A DNA stretch of 64,000 bases, from the NCBI RefSeq assembly GCF_000515275.1, contig NZ_KI911560.1:2232001-2296000 (forward strand), in the 5' to 3' direction. Below the pieces are notes generated by a model. The model made no database searches. It saw only the letters and a program-made list of their open reading frames with translations, and was not told the DNA's origin. This document shows, piece by piece, positions 16,118-26,076 of this stretch; positions within the stretch are counted from its first letter, which is position 1; every line of letters starts with the position of its first letter. The position numbers were made by a program, and so were the translations under genes. This DNA is from Methylophilus sp. 5 (GTDB lineage: Bacteria; Pseudomonadota; Gammaproteobacteria; Burkholderiales; Methylophilaceae).

Positions 16118-17197
16118 ATGGCATTGGATTTATTTTCCCCAGCCACGTTGGGTAGCATTGCATTACAAAACCGGGTGGTGATGGCGCCGCTAACGCGTAA
16201 CCGTGCAGGCGAGGGCGGCGTGCCACAGGCGATGAATGTGACCTACTATGAGCAGCGCGCCACCGCGGGCTTGATTATTACTGAAGCTACGCCTATTTCG
16301 CCAATGGCGCATGGGTACCCGGCGTTGCCAGGGATTTATACTGATGCGCAAGTGGCTGGCTGGAAAAAAGTCACCGATGCCGTGCATGCCAAGGGCGGCA
16401 AAATCGTCATTCAGTTGTGGCATGTGGGCCGTATTTCACACCCCAGCTTGTTGCCTAACCAGGCCGCGCCAGTGGCACCTTCTGCCATCAAGCCCGCTGG
16501 CCAGGCATTTACTTACCAAGGTTTGCAAGATTACGTCACGCCACGTGCGCTGGATGCGGCAGAGTTGCCCCCAATTGTGCAGGATTATGTGCATGCGACG
16601 CGTTGCGCCATCGCTGCCGGATTTGATGGCGTAGAAGTGCATGCTGCCAATGGTTATTTGTTAGACCAGTTTTTGCGTGATGGTAGCAACCAGCGCCAGG
16701 ATCAATATGGTGGCTCGGTTGAAAATCGTAGCCGCTTGCTGCGTGAAGTGGTGCAAGCCGTGGTTGATACTATAGGCGCCGATAAAGTGGGTGTGCGTTT
16801 GTCGCCGGTGAATCCGTTTAATGATATGCATGACAGCCAGGCGCAGCAGACGTTTAATTATGCCACGCAGGTGCTGAGCACTTTTAACCTGGCTTACCTG
16901 CATGTGGTCGAAGGCGGCATTCATGGTGGTGGCGAGTCTGACCCGTTTGATTTCACAGCGCTGCGCAAGCTATTTAACGGTGGCTATATTGCCAACCTGA
17001 GTTATGACAAAGCACGCGGTGATGCGGCGATTGCCAGTGGTCATGCCGATGCGGTGGCCTATGGTGTACCGTTTATTGCCAACCCTGATCTGGTCGCACG
17101 TTTTGCCAGCAATGCACCGCTTAATGCGGCTGACTCGGCCACGTTTTATGGTGGCACCGAGCATGGCTATACTGACTATCCGTTTTTAACGGCTTGA
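16118..17197 (+). CDS. nemA: Old yellow enzyme family alkene reductase (NemA-like)
   Basis: FMN-dependent ene-reductase of 359 residues, full length for NemA/OYE. It has VMAPLTRNRAG near residue 22, the QLWHVGRISHP segment near residue 101, and the substrate-binding HAANGYLLDQFL near residue 178 (His and Asn pair). Toward the C-terminus, YGVPFIANPDLVARF contacts the flavin. Such enzymes reduce activated C=C bonds and nitro compounds with NADPH. The gene follows YceI after 61 nt with GAGGAG before the ATG, and completes a redox-detoxification run. Among OYE subfamilies, NemA/XenA assignment is by general similarity. Confidence 0.9.
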   Translation: MALDLFSPATLGSIALQNRVVMAPLTRNRAGEGGVPQAMNVTYYEQRATAGLIITEATPISPMAHGYPALPGIYTDAQVAGWKKVTDAVHAKGGKIVIQLWHVGRISHPSLLPNQAAPVAPSAIKPAGQAFTYQGLQDYVTPRALDAAELPPIVQDYVHATRCAIAAGFDGVEVHAANGYLLDQFLRDGSNQRQDQYGGSVENRSRLLREVVQAVVDTIGADKVGVRLSPVNPFNDMHDSQAQQTFNYATQVLSTFNLAYLHVVEGGIHGGGESDPFDFTALRKLFNGGYIANLSYDKARGDAAIASGHADAVAYGVPFIANPDLVARFASNAPLNAADSATFYGGTEHGYTDYPFLTA

Positions 17198-17258
17198 AAC
17201 GGGTGATGCTGCGCGAAAAGTAGTTTATTCGTTGCGATATTCCCCGTTGTGCTTGCCG

Positions 17259-17327
17259 CTCACAGTGTGCGGGCGTAAAATTCGCGCAACGCGAATTCAA
17301 CCGAGCTAACGCTCCGCACATTGTGAG
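17259..17327 (+). repeat. Composite hairpin element upstream of tpiA
   Basis: Outer arms at 17259-17276 and 17309-17327 pair along about 18 positions with one G-T pair and one bulged A. Inside is a perfect 8-bp hairpin, AATTCGCG (17279-17286) and CGCGAATT (17290-17297) around CAA. It ends 11 nt before the tpiA ATG. It could be an extragenic palindromic repeat or a leader structure. A competing short hairpin (GAGC/GCTC, 17303-17314) overlaps the 3' arm. Confidence 0.65.
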
Positions 17328-17338
17328 TTAATTTCTGC

Positions 17339-18133
17339 ATGTCCCGCCCTGATATTACACCTTCATCCCCGCATAAACTTGTCGTTGCCAACTGGAAAAT
17401 GCATGGCAGCCTTGCCCGTAACCAGGCATTGGTGCACGACTACCTGCAAGGCCTGCAATCGCTAAAACAAACAGAGGTGGTTGTCTGTGTGCCATACCCT
17501 TATCTGGCGCAAGTACAGTCTTTGCTGACGGGCACCAATGTTGCCTGGGGCGCACAAAATATTGCCAAGTTTGAGCAGGGCGCTTATACCGGTGAGGTCA
17601 GTGCGGCTATGCTGCAAGATTTTGGCGCGCGTTATGTCATTATCGGCCACTCTGAGCGTAGTACTGCGTATTGCGAGTCGGATGAAAATATTGCTGAAAA
17701 ATTCATGATGGCCAAGCGGCATGGCTTGATCCCGATTTTATGTGTTGGCGAAACTTTGCTGGAGCGCGAAGCCGGGGTGATGGAGCGTGTGGTGGGCAAG
17801 CAGCTCGAGACGATTATCCGTTTGTTTGGCGGTGAGGCATTTGCGCAGAGTATTGTTTCTTATGAGCCGATCTGGGCGATCGGCACTGGCCTGGCAGCGT
17901 CAGCCGAGCAAGCGGTAGCCATGCATCAATTTATTCGCGAGACAGTGGCTGCTGCTGATAAAACCACGGCCGACAGCTTAAAAATCCTCTACGGGGGCAG
18001 CGTAAATCCGCAAAATGCGGTACAATTATTAAATCAGAAGGAAATAGACGGCGCGCTGGTCGGTCGTTGCTCGCTAGATGCGGAGCAATTTATAAAAATA
18101 TGTCAGGCCGTTCCTGAAAATAGCGTCATCTAG
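17339..18133 (+). CDS. tpiA: Triosephosphate isomerase
   Basis: Glycolytic enzyme of 264 residues interconverting dihydroxyacetone phosphate and glyceraldehyde 3-phosphate. Catalytic residues are Asn18/Lys20 (VANWKMHG), His104 (IIGHSERS) and Glu176 ([11 protein letters not shown]); the phosphate loop LYGGSV is near residue 221. About ten extra residues precede the usual N-terminus. In betaproteobacteria tpiA is typically followed by secG, a tRNA-Leu gene and nuo, exactly as here. No obvious Shine-Dalgarno is visible before the ATG, since the upstream composite hairpin occupies the space. Confidence 0.96.
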   Translation: MSRPDITPSSPHKLVVANWKMHGSLARNQALVHDYLQGLQSLKQTEVVVCVPYPYLAQVQSLLTGTNVAWGAQNIAKFEQGAYTGEVSAAMLQDFGARYVIIGHSERSTAYCESDENIAEKFMMAKRHGLIPILCVGETLLEREAGVMERVVGKQLETIIRLFGGEAFAQSIVSYEPIWAIGTGLAASAEQAVAMHQFIRETVAAADKTTADSLKILYGGSVNPQNAVQLLNQKEIDGALVGRCSLDAEQFIKICQAVPENSVI

Positions 18134-18186
18134 ATAGCGAAGATGCCAAAAGCTTAATCGTTATTCAATCAATGGATTAAAGAAAT

Positions 18187-18540
18187 ATGGAAAATGTCAT
18201 TCTCGTCATTCTCGTCATTCATGTGCTGGCAGCTGCTGCCGTGATTGGCTTGGTCTTATTACAGCATGGCAAGGGCGCCGATATGGGTGCCGCCTTTGGA
18301 AGTGGTGCCTCCGGTAGTTTGTTCGGGGTGTCCGGCTCTTCTAACTTGCTCAGCAAGCTGACGTCGATTTTTATTACAGTGTTTTTTGCAACTAGCTTGA
18401 CGCTGGCATTTATGTCCAGTCATAAAGCGAGTTCTGGCAGCGTGGTTAAATCCGCGTTGACACAACAGGCTCCGGCCCAAGGCGAATCCGCAGCAGCGGT
18501 GAAGCCGGTTGAAAATACACCCAAAGATATTCCCAATTAG
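18187..18540 (+). CDS. secG: Preprotein translocase subunit SecG
   Basis: SecG of 117 residues, a small subunit of the SecYEG channel. It has two membrane helices (about 2-22 and 52-72) separated by a glycine-rich loop, HGKGADMGAAFGSGASGSLFG, typical of the family. The C-terminal tail (PAQGESAAAVKPVENTPKD) is Ala/Pro-rich and low in complexity, as in other betaproteobacterial SecG. It starts 53 nt after tpiA and probably shares its transcript. Confidence 0.95.
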   Translation: MENVILVILVIHVLAAAAVIGLVLLQHGKGADMGAAFGSGASGSLFGVSGSSNLLSKLTSIFITVFFATSLTLAFMSSHKASSGSVVKSALTQQAPAQGESAAAVKPVENTPKDIPN

Positions 18541-18546
18541 TTTTAA

Positions 18547-18631
18547 GCCGTCGTGGTGGAATTGGTAGACACGCTATCTTGAGGGGGTAGTGACGAAAGT
18601 TGTGCGAGTTCGAGTCTCGCCGACGGCACCA
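18547..18631 (+). tRNA. leuU: tRNA-Leu (anticodon GAG)
   Basis: Complete class II tRNA of 85 nt. The acceptor stem is GCCGTCG / CGACGGC, and the CCA end is encoded (18629-18631). The D-arm has GTGGAATTGGTAGAC. The anticodon stem is CTATC / GGTAG around TTGAGGG, so the anticodon is GAG (18581-18583), reading CUC and CUU. The long variable arm is TGACGAAAGTTGTGC-like, and the T-loop GTTCGAGTC is present. The position between secG and nuoA is conserved in betaproteobacteria. Confidence 0.97.
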
Positions 18632-18682
18632 GTCCTATGTTGTGTTGGCGACGTAGCTGGATGGGAATTGGTTATTTGGGAG

Positions 18683-18719
18683 TATTTCAATGTGCTGTTG
18701 GGCATGATGCATTGAAATA
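18683..18719. promoter_or_regulatory. Inverted repeat in the nuo promoter region
   Basis: TATTTCAATG (18683-18692) and CATTGAAATA (18710-18719) form a perfect 10-bp inverted repeat with a 17-nt loop, 31 nt before nuoA. It could be a regulator-binding site for the nuo operon or end the tRNA transcript, although no T tract follows. Confidence 0.5.
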
Positions 18720-18750
18720 ACTTGTTAACATGATCGATTAAGGCAAATCA

Positions 18751-19107
18751 GTGTTAGAAAACTATTTCCCAATTCTGATGTTTATCCTGGTCGGCCTGGG
18801 CGTAGGCTTGGGGCCGTTGCTTGCAGGTAAAATTCTCTCTCCGCACAAACCTGATGCGGAAAAAAACTCTCCTTATGAGTGCGGCTTTGAAGCATTTGAA
18901 GATGCCCGCATGAAATTCGATGTGCGCTACTATCTGGTCGCCATTCTATTTATTCTGTTTGATCTGGAAATTGCATTTCTTTTCCCGTGGGCAGTAGTGA
19001 TTCAGGAAATCGGATCCGCTGGCTTTTGGGCGATGATGGTCTTTTTGTTTGTATTGGTGGTCGGCTTCATCTTTGAATGGATGAAGGGCGCCCTTGAATG
19101 GGATTAA
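18751..19107 (+). CDS. nuoA: NADH-quinone oxidoreductase subunit A
   Basis: Membrane subunit of complex I, 118 residues with three helices (about 6-26, 62-82, 88-108). The conserved loop [20 protein letters not shown] lies near residue 43. The start is GTG with AAGG about 8 nt upstream. First of a complete nuoA-N operon. Confidence 0.96.
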   Translation: MLENYFPILMFILVGLGVGLGPLLAGKILSPHKPDAEKNSPYECGFEAFEDARMKFDVRYYLVAILFILFDLEIAFLFPWAVVIQEIGSAGFWAMMVFLFVLVVGFIFEWMKGALEWD

Positions 19108-19113
19108 TGCAAA

Positions 19114-19593
19114 ATGAGCATTGAAGGCGTATTGGAAAAAGGGTTTGTCACGACCACGCTAGACACGGTGATTAACTACACGCGGACCGGCTCTTTATGG
19201 CCGATGACATTTGGTCTGGCCTGCTGTGCGGTAGAAATGATGCATGCCGGTGCCTCGCGTTACGATCTGGACCGCTTTGGCATTGTGTTCCGCCCAAGCC
19301 CGCGCCAGTCTGATGTGATGATTGTGGCCGGAACGCTGGTGAATAAAATGGCGCCTGCGTTGCGTAAGGTTTACGACCAAATGGCAGAGCCACGCTGGGT
19401 GATCTCTATGGGTAGCTGTGCCAATGGCGGCGGTTATTACCATTACTCTTATGCGGTGGTGCGTGGCTGTGACCGCATTGTGCCGGTCGATGTCTATGTG
19501 CCGGGTTGCCCGCCAACGGCTGAAGCTTTGTTGTACGGCATTATCCAGTTGCAAAAGAAAATCAGGCGTACCAATACCATCGCCAGAACCTGA
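19114..19593 (+). CDS. nuoB: NADH-quinone oxidoreductase subunit B
   Basis: Peripheral-arm subunit of 159 residues holding the terminal [4Fe-4S] cluster N2, which passes electrons to the quinone. The ligands are the tandem Cys37-Cys38 ([10 protein letters not shown]), Cys102 (MGSCANGGG) and Cys132 ([11 protein letters not shown]). It begins 6 nt after nuoA, so translation is coupled. Confidence 0.97.
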   Translation: MSIEGVLEKGFVTTTLDTVINYTRTGSLWPMTFGLACCAVEMMHAGASRYDLDRFGIVFRPSPRQSDVMIVAGTLVNKMAPALRKVYDQMAEPRWVISMGSCANGGGYYHYSYAVVRGCDRIVPVDVYVPGCPPTAEALLYGIIQLQKKIRRTNTIART

Positions 19594-19649
19594 TTGTTGA
19601 CTGTACCCCAATCAATACGTATCCAGATTAAACAATACGAAATTAAACT

Positions 19650-20246
19650 ATGTCCGCAAAACTCGAACATTTGTCCGCACAGCTCAAGCTAGCCTTGGGT
19701 GAGGGTGTGGTCAAGCTGGAGCAAAAGCTGGGTGAGATCACGGTAGAAGTGCATGTGAAGCACCTGTTAGCTGTCGCAGAAAAGCTAAAAAACCATGCCG
19801 AGCTTAAGTTTGAACAGCTGATAGACTTGTGTGGCGTGGATTACTATGATTATGGTGATGGCCGTTGGGAAGGGCAGCGCTATGCGATGGTGCTGCATTT
19901 ACTTTCTGTTAGCCTAAACCAGCGCGTGCGTATCCGTGTTTTTGCCGCTGATGATGATTTTCCTGTGTTGCCGACCTTGGTTGATATCTGGCCGGTGGCT
20001 AACTGGTTTGAACGTGAAGCGTTTGATATGTATGGCATCATGTTTGAAAACCATCCAGATTTGCGCCGCCTGCTGACAGACTATGGCTTTGTTGGTCATC
20101 CTTTCCGCAAAGACTTTCCTATGATTGGTCATGTCGAAATGCGCTATGACCCGGTGCAGCAACGTGTGATTTATCAGCCAGTGTCTATTGATCAGCGTAA
20201 TAATGTGCCGCGTGTGATTCGTGACGAAGGGACGCACCATGGCTGA
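19650..20246 (+). CDS. nuoC: NADH-quinone oxidoreductase subunit C
   Basis: Peripheral-arm subunit of 198 residues, separate from nuoD (fused in E. coli, separate in betaproteobacteria). The family signature [26 protein letters not shown] is split over residues 115-140, followed by [10 protein letters not shown]. No redox cofactor; it structurally links NuoD and NuoI. A hairpin element fills the gap to nuoD. Confidence 0.96.
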   Translation: MSAKLEHLSAQLKLALGEGVVKLEQKLGEITVEVHVKHLLAVAEKLKNHAELKFEQLIDLCGVDYYDYGDGRWEGQRYAMVLHLLSVSLNQRVRIRVFAADDDFPVLPTLVDIWPVANWFEREAFDMYGIMFENHPDLRRLLTDYGFVGHPFRKDFPMIGHVEMRYDPVQQRVIYQPVSIDQRNNVPRVIRDEGTHHG

Positions 20247-20248
20247 TT

Positions 20249-20347
20249 GCTTGCAAGCTTCAACCCAATGCGGCGTTGTCATTGCTTGCCGTATTTATTC
20301 ATACTGTCTGCGCAATTCCGCCTTGCCTTGGGCTGAATCTAGCAAGC
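20249..20347 (+). repeat. Long imperfect hairpin element between nuoC and nuoD
   Basis: The 116-nt nuoC-nuoD gap is almost wholly an imperfect inverted repeat. Outer arms are GCTTGC (20249-20254) and GCAAGC (20342-20347); further in, TTCAACCCAA (20259-20268) matches TTGGGCTGAA (20328-20337) with one mismatch, then GGCG and CGCC pair. It may be a mobile-type intergenic repeat or an RNA hairpin within the nuo message. nuoD follows at 20363 with AGGAATTG upstream. Confidence 0.65.
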
Positions 20348-20362
20348 TGAGGAATTGTTAGT

Positions 20363-21616
20363 ATGGCTGAAATTAAAAACTACACAATGAACTTCGGCCC
20401 GCAGCACCCTGCAGCGCACGGTGTATTACGTTTGGTGCTGGAGCTCGACGGTGAAGTGATTCAACGTGCCGACCCACATATTGGGTTGCTGCATCGCGGT
20501 ACAGAAAAACTGGCAGAAAACCGTACTTATTTGCAAAGTGTGCCGTATATGGACAGGCTGGATTATGTGTCCATGATGGCCAATGAGCATGCGTATGTGA
20601 TGGCCATTGAGAAAATGCTGGGCATAGACGTGCCTATACGTGCGCAGTATATCCGCGTCATGTTCGACGAAATCACCCGTATCCTCAACCATTTGTTATG
20701 GTTGGGCGCGCATGCGCTGGACGTGGGCGCCATGACGGTATTTCTGTACGCGTTCCGCGAGCGTGAAGACTTGTTTGATGTGTATGAAGCGGTGTCTGGC
20801 GCGCGTATGCATGCGGCGTATTACCGCCCGGGCGGTGTCTATCGTGACTTGCCAGAAAAAATGCCGCAGCACGAAACCACCAAATTCCGCAGCGCAGATG
20901 AAATCAAGAAACTCAATGAAAACCGCCAGGGTTCCATGCTCGATTTCATTGAAGACTTTACCAATCGTTTTCCTACCTATGTCGATGAGTACGAAACACT
21001 GCTGACTGATAACCGTATCTGGAAACAGCGTACCGTTGGTATCGGGGTCGTGACACCTGAACGTGCGTTGGCACTGGGCTTAACCGGCGCCATGTTACGT
21101 GGTTCGGGCATTGCCTGGGATTTACGTAAAAAGCAGCCGTATGAAGTCTACGACAAAATGGACTTTGATATTCCAATTGGCGTGAATGGTGACTGTTATG
21201 ACCGTTATCTGGTGCGCGTGGAAGAGATGCGTCAATCCAACCGCATCCTCAAGCAATGCATAGACTGGTTGCGCAAAAATCCAGGGGCGGTGATCACCGA
21301 TGACAACAAAATTGCGCCGCCTAACCGCGAAGGCATGAAAACCAATATGGAAGACTTGATTCACCATTTCAAGTTATTTACCGAAGGCTTTCATGTGCCT
21401 GCAGGCGAAGCGTATGCGGCGGTAGAGCACCCGAAAGGCGAGTTTGGCATTTACATGGTGTCTGATGGTGCCAACAAGCCCTATCGTTTGAAAATTCGCG
21501 CGCCGGGCTTTCCACATTTGGCCGCGCTGGATGAGATGACGCGAGGTCATATGATTGCTGACCTGGTCGCCATCATTGGTACACAAGACATTGTGTTCGG
21601 TGAAATTGATAGATAA
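20363..21616 (+). CDS. nuoD: NADH-quinone oxidoreductase subunit D
   Basis: Catalytic-core subunit of 417 residues, related to the large subunit of NiFe hydrogenases, which forms the quinone-binding site with NuoB. The N-terminal [16 protein letters not shown] segment carries the quinone-head histidine, and EIKNYTM before it is typical. The C-terminus ends [14 protein letters not shown], the standard NuoD end, so the protein is complete. Confidence 0.97.
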   Translation: MAEIKNYTMNFGPQHPAAHGVLRLVLELDGEVIQRADPHIGLLHRGTEKLAENRTYLQSVPYMDRLDYVSMMANEHAYVMAIEKMLGIDVPIRAQYIRVMFDEITRILNHLLWLGAHALDVGAMTVFLYAFREREDLFDVYEAVSGARMHAAYYRPGGVYRDLPEKMPQHETTKFRSADEIKKLNENRQGSMLDFIEDFTNRFPTYVDEYETLLTDNRIWKQRTVGIGVVTPERALALGLTGAMLRGSGIAWDLRKKQPYEVYDKMDFDIPIGVNGDCYDRYLVRVEEMRQSNRILKQCIDWLRKNPGAVITDDNKIAPPNREGMKTNMEDLIHHFKLFTEGFHVPAGEAYAAVEHPKGEFGIYMVSDGANKPYRLKIRAPGFPHLAALDEMTRGHMIADLVAIIGTQDIVFGEIDR

Positions 21617-21663
21617 CCGAACGACGAGATAGCACGGACAAGGAAAGATAGTAAGGGTCAAGC

Positions 21664-22143
21664 ATGCTCAGTGCAGAATCAATTGAAAAGATTGAATACG
21701 AATTGTCCAAATATCCGGCAGACAGACGTCAAGCGGCAGTGATGTCTGCTTTGCGGATTGTACAAATGGAACGCGGCTGGTTGTCTAAAGAAAGTATTTC
21801 TGAGGTGGCCAAGTATTTGCGCATCCCGGAAATTGCTGCGCTGGAAGTGGCGACTTTCTACAATATGTATGATTTGCAGCCGGTCGGTCAGCACAAAATC
21901 ACCATCTGTACCAATATTTCTTGCATGCTGCGTGGCTCGGATGAAATTGTTGAGCACTTGCAGCACAAGCTGGGTGTCGGTTTTAACGAGGTGACGCCAG
22001 ATGGCAAATTTTGCCTCAAAGAAGGTGAGTGTATGGGCTGTTGTGGCGGCGCGCCGTTGCTACACGTCAACAATGCTGAAATGCACGAATTTTTGACCAC
22101 TGAAAAAGTGGATGCCCTCATTAACGCGCTAAACAAGGGCTAA
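21664..22143 (+). CDS. nuoE: NADH-quinone oxidoreductase subunit E
   Basis: NADH-module subunit of 159 residues with the [2Fe-2S] cluster N1a. Its ligands are Cys82 and Cys87 ([10 protein letters not shown]) and Cys123 and Cys127 ([11 protein letters not shown]). The helical N-terminal domain ([16 protein letters not shown]) is normal. It lies 47 nt behind nuoD and 10 nt before nuoF. Confidence 0.97.
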   Translation: MLSAESIEKIEYELSKYPADRRQAAVMSALRIVQMERGWLSKESISEVAKYLRIPEIAALEVATFYNMYDLQPVGQHKITICTNISCMLRGSDEIVEHLQHKLGVGFNEVTPDGKFCLKEGECMGCCGGAPLLHVNNAEMHEFLTTEKVDALINALNKG

Positions 22144-22153
22144 GGAACTAAAC

Positions 22154-23488
22154 ATGGCAAAGACTTCAAACGCGACAATGAATAGTCAATCTGTGGTCAA
22201 AACCGACTTGGCTGGCCAGACCTTAGTGACTTTGCGTACGCTGGCAGAAGAAAACCCTTCGTCACTGGCGACCTATGAGAAGTTGGGTGGCTATGTGCAA
22301 CTTAAGCGCCTGGTGGCAGAAAAAGTAAAAGCGCCAGACATTATTAGCCAGGTTAAAGTCTCTAACTTGCGTGGTCGTGGCGGTGCTGGTTTCCCAACCG
22401 GCCTCAAATGGAGTTTTATGCCACGTTATTACGATGGCACCAAGTATCTGGTCTGTAATACTGATGAAGGCGAACCAGGTACGTTTAAAGACCGTGACAT
22501 CATTCGTTATAACCCGCATCAACTGATCGAAGGCATGGCGATTGCTGCTTATACCTTGGGTGCACGTGTGGGTTACAACTATATCCACGGTGAGATCTGG
22601 CAGGATTACGAAATTTTTGAAGCCGCCCTTGCTGAAGCACGTGAGGCGGGTTACCTGGGTGAAAACCTGTTTGGCTCCGAGTTTAGTTTTGATTTATATG
22701 CCGTACATGGCTACGGCGCCTATATCTGCGGTGAAGAAACCGCACTGATTGAGTCGATTGAAGGTAAAAAAGGCCAGCCACGCTTCAAGCCACCGTTTCC
22801 GGCCAGTTACGGCGTGTTTGGCAAGCCGACCAATGTGAACAACACTGAAAGCTATGCCTCTATTCCATGGATTATGCAGCATGGCGGTCAGGCATTTTCT
22901 GATCTCGGTGTGCCAAACTCCGGCGGTAGCAAATTGTTTTCGGTGTCTGGCCATGTTGGAAAGCCTGGCAACTATGAAATTAAAATGGGCACGCCGTTTA
23001 AAGACTTGCTGGAAATGGCAGGCGGTATCTGGAAAGGCCGCCAGTTAAAAGCGGTGATTCCAGGTGGACCTTCTACCGCAGTGATGCCTGCGAGTGCCAT
23101 TGAAAATGCCACTATGGATTATGATGGCCTGAGCAAAGCAGGGTCTAGCCTGGGTGCCGGCTCCATGATTGTGATGGACGAAACCACCTGTATGGTCAAA
23201 ACGCTAAAACGCCTGAGCTATTTCTTTTATGAAGAAAGCTGTGGTCAATGTACGCCATGCCGTGAAGGTACCGGCTGGGTCTACCGCATCATTGAGCGCA
23301 TTGTCGACGGCAGAGGCAAGATGGAAGACCTCGACTTGCTGACAGATTTAAGCAATAACATTTCTGGCCGCACCATTTGTGCCTTGGGCGATGCAGCAGC
23401 CACGCCGGTCTTGAGTTTTATCAAGCATTTTCGCCCAGAATTTGAATACTATATCCAGCATGGCAAGTCCATGGTGGATGGCCGTTAA
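22154..23488 (+). CDS. nuoF: NADH-quinone oxidoreductase subunit F
   Basis: NADH-oxidising subunit of 444 residues. FMN/NADH binding is shown by [13 protein letters not shown] (residues 74-86) and [12 protein letters not shown] (188-199). The [4Fe-4S] N3 ligands are Cys363, Cys366, Cys369 ([12 protein letters not shown]) and Cys409. The N-terminus is about 20 residues longer than usual. A large hairpin element begins at its stop codon. Confidence 0.97.
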   Translation: MAKTSNATMNSQSVVKTDLAGQTLVTLRTLAEENPSSLATYEKLGGYVQLKRLVAEKVKAPDIISQVKVSNLRGRGGAGFPTGLKWSFMPRYYDGTKYLVCNTDEGEPGTFKDRDIIRYNPHQLIEGMAIAAYTLGARVGYNYIHGEIWQDYEIFEAALAEAREAGYLGENLFGSEFSFDLYAVHGYGAYICGEETALIESIEGKKGQPRFKPPFPASYGVFGKPTNVNNTESYASIPWIMQHGGQAFSDLGVPNSGGSKLFSVSGHVGKPGNYEIKMGTPFKDLLEMAGGIWKGRQLKAVIPGGPSTAVMPASAIENATMDYDGLSKAGSSLGAGSMIVMDETTCMVKTLKRLSYFFYEESCGQCTPCREGTGWVYRIIERIVDGRGKMEDLDLLTDLSNNISGRTICALGDAAATPVLSFIKHFRPEFEYYIQHGKSMVDGR

Positions 23489-23604
23489 ATGGCTGCGCGT
23501 GCGAATGACTGTGTTGCGCGGTACTCGAAATCCTCATGTACATTCAAGTACATTCCGGTTTCTGCGTGCCGTGCGCCTTGTCCTTCACCCGCTCGCTCAT
23601 TTAA
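23485..23604 (+). repeat. Long imperfect hairpin element between nuoF and nuoG
   Basis: The 154-nt gap contains an imperfect inverted repeat from TTAAATG (23485-23491, including the nuoF stop) to CATTTAA (23598-23604). The tip is ATGTAC (23536-23541) and GTACAT (23548-23553) around ATTCAA, flanked by GAAATCC and GGTTTC. Size and plan resemble the nuoC-nuoD element, but the sequences differ. Confidence 0.6.
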
Positions 23605-23642
23605 TTACACGCTTTGTAACGAAATAACACAGTGTTGAAACT

Positions 23643-26075
23643 ATGCTAAACATCGAAATTGACGGCAAACCACTAGAGGTCGAACACGGCAGCACCATTA
23701 TTGATGCTGCTGATGCGGTAGGGATTGCGATTCCCCGTTTTTGTTACCACAAAAAACTGTCCGTAGCGGCCAATTGCCGCATGTGTCTGGTGCAAGTAGA
23801 GAAGTTCAACAAGCCTCTGCCAGCTTGTGCGACGCCAGTCGCCGATGGCATGAAGATTTATACGCGTAGTAAATCTGCCGTTGAAGCGCAGCAAAGCGTG
23901 ATGGAGTTTTTGTTGATTAACCATCCGCTGGATTGCCCGATTTGCGACCAGGGTGGTGAGTGCGATTTGCAGGATATTGCCGTGGCCTACGGGGCCTCTG
24001 GCTCGCGTTATACCGAAGAAAAACGTGTGGTATTTAATAAAAATATCGGCCCGTTGGTGAGCACCGACATGACGCGCTGTATTCAATGTACACGTTGCGT
24101 TCGCTTCCTCAAAGAGGTGGGTGGCATGCAGGAGCTAGGCCTGGTCAATCGTGGTGAGCACGCTGAAATTACAGCCTATGTCGATCAGTCAGTGAATTCA
24201 GAATTGAGCGGCAACATTATTGATTTATGCCCGGTAGGTGCGTTGACCAGCAAGCCATTCCGTTATTCTGCACGCAGCTGGGAGCTGGTACGCAGGCCTT
24301 CAATCGCGCCGCACGATGGCCTCGGCTCGCATATTGAAGTGCACGTCAAAGACAATAAAGTCATGCGCGTGCTGCCACGTGAAAAAGAATCTATTAACGA
24401 GTGCTGGTTGTCTGACCGCGACCGTTTCTCTTACGAAGGCCTGAATAGCCCTGACCGTTTAAAAGTGCCTATGATCAAGCACAACGGCCAATGGCAGGAA
24501 ACCGACTGGAAAACAGCGCTGGAGTTTGCTGCCGGGCAATTAAAAGACATCACCAAAGAGCACGGTGGCGAAGCACTCGGTGTGCTGGTTTCACCAAACA
24601 GCACTATGGAAGAGGGCTATCTGGTCAAGCAACTGGCTGAAAGCCTGGGCAGTGGTAATGTAGATTACCGTCTGCGCCAGACAGACTTCCGTTTGGATGG
24701 CAAGCGTACTGGCACACCATGGATGGGTTGCAACATTCAGGAAATCGAAGAGCTTGATCGTATTTTGCTGATCGGCTCCAACCTGCGCAATGAGCATCCA
24801 TTGCTGGCACAACGTATCCGCAAAGCGGTTTCAAACGGTGCTGAGTTATGTATCGTCAGCCCGCTCGATAATGATCCGCTGATGGATATTGCACACAAAG
24901 TGATTGTGCGCCCGAATGATATGGTCAATGTGTTGGGCCAGGTGTTAAAAGCCATGTCTGGTTTGCAAAAACTGTCACTGTGCTTGCCACCTACCTTGAA
25001 TACATTGCTGGAAGAAATTCAGGTACGTCCGAATACGCAGAAAATCGCTGAATGTCTGGCGGGTATCAGTGACGAAGTGATCCTGATTGCGCCAAAAGTA
25101 GGTATTTTCTTAGGCAACATGGCCTTGAGTGATCCTCGCTTTACCGAAATGTATAGTATGGCTGAAGCCATTGGCGGCATCACCGGCGCCAAAGGCGGCA
25201 TTTTGCCACCAGCGGCCAATAGTACCGGTATGCACCTGATGGGGGTGATGCCTTCCGCCACCGGCATGCACGCGAGAGCCATGCTTGAGGTGCCACGTAA
25301 AGCTTATCTGCTGTTGAATATCGAGCCTGAGCTGGATTGTCAGCATGCAGCGCTGGCCAGTGATGCGATGGCCAAGGCCGAGTGCGTGATTGCGTTAACC
25401 GCTTACAAGTCCTCAGCGCTGGATAATGCGGACATTCTGCTGCCGATTGCGCCATTTACCGAAACCTCAGGCACCTTTATGAGTATGGAAGGCCGTGTAC
25501 AAAGCTTTCAGGCTGTGACGCGCCCGTTAGGCGAGTGCCGCCCAGGCTGGAAAGTGCTGCGTGTGCTGGCGAATACACTGGGCTTGTCAGGCTTTGAGTT
25601 TAATAGCTCTGAAGAAGTCAAAAACGCGATTTTTAATCATGAAAAACCGTCTGCAGTGGTGTGGCGTAGCTTGAACAACAACCTGAAAGAGCTGGTTGAG
25701 ATTCAGGTCAATATCAAAAAAGACGGCTTGCAACGCATTGGTGAAGTGCCGCAATACGAGTCTGACCCGATTGTGCGTCGCTCGGCGCCGCTGCAAAAAA
25801 CCAAATACAACGTGCGCCCGATGGCACGCATGCGTGCTGAGCAACTGGCTGAGTTAGGCTTGCAAGATGGCGATATCGTGGTCGCACGCCAAGACAAAGG
25901 CAGTGCAGTGCTTAAAGTGCGTGCGGATAACCATGTGGCAAAAGGCTGCGTACGTGTGGCTGCGGCTCATCCATTAACCGCTGGTTTGGGTGACCTCATG
26001 GGTGATATTACGATTGAAAAAGCATCGACCGATCAAGTGGCGATTTACGAAAAACAACTGACCGAGATGGCATAA
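23643..26075 (+). CDS. nuoG: NADH-quinone oxidoreductase subunit G
   Basis: Largest peripheral subunit, 810 residues. The [2Fe-2S] N1b ligands are Cys34, 45, 48 and 62. N5 uses His94, Cys98, Cys101 and Cys107 ([14 protein letters not shown]). N4 uses Cys146, 149, 152 and 196. A molybdopterin-oxidoreductase-like domain without active cofactor follows. The extra cluster N7 of E. coli/Thermus is absent: the corresponding segment ([14 protein letters not shown]) has no cysteines. It overlaps nothing; nuoH starts 1 nt after the stop. Confidence 0.96.
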   Translation: MLNIEIDGKPLEVEHGSTIIDAADAVGIAIPRFCYHKKLSVAANCRMCLVQVEKFNKPLPACATPVADGMKIYTRSKSAVEAQQSVMEFLLINHPLDCPICDQGGECDLQDIAVAYGASGSRYTEEKRVVFNKNIGPLVSTDMTRCIQCTRCVRFLKEVGGMQELGLVNRGEHAEITAYVDQSVNSELSGNIIDLCPVGALTSKPFRYSARSWELVRRPSIAPHDGLGSHIEVHVKDNKVMRVLPREKESINECWLSDRDRFSYEGLNSPDRLKVPMIKHNGQWQETDWKTALEFAAGQLKDITKEHGGEALGVLVSPNSTMEEGYLVKQLAESLGSGNVDYRLRQTDFRLDGKRTGTPWMGCNIQEIEELDRILLIGSNLRNEHPLLAQRIRKAVSNGAELCIVSPLDNDPLMDIAHKVIVRPNDMVNVLGQVLKAMSGLQKLSLCLPPTLNTLLEEIQVRPNTQKIAECLAGISDEVILIAPKVGIFLGNMALSDPRFTEMYSMAEAIGGITGAKGGILPPAANSTGMHLMGVMPSATGMHARAMLEVPRKAYLLLNIEPELDCQHAALASDAMAKAECVIALTAYKSSALDNADILLPIAPFTETSGTFMSMEGRVQSFQAVTRPLGECRPGWKVLRVLANTLGLSGFEFNSSEEVKNAIFNHEKPSAVVWRSLNNNLKELVEIQVNIKKDGLQRIGEVPQYESDPIVRRSAPLQKTKYNVRPMARMRAEQLAELGLQDGDIVVARQDKGSAVLKVRADNHVAKGCVRVAAAHPLTAGLGDLMGDITIEKASTDQVAIYEKQLTEMA

Positions 26076-26076
26076 C

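Noticed and set aside
18196..18222. Short tandem repeat (TCATTCTCG type) at the start of secG.
   Set aside because: It encodes the hydrophobic VILVILVI stretch of the first SecG helix and stays in frame; not a separate repeat element.
18547..18631. tRNA-Leu as an integration site for a genomic island.
   Set aside because: The tRNA is complete and followed directly by the conserved nuo operon; no integrase or duplicated 3' end is present.
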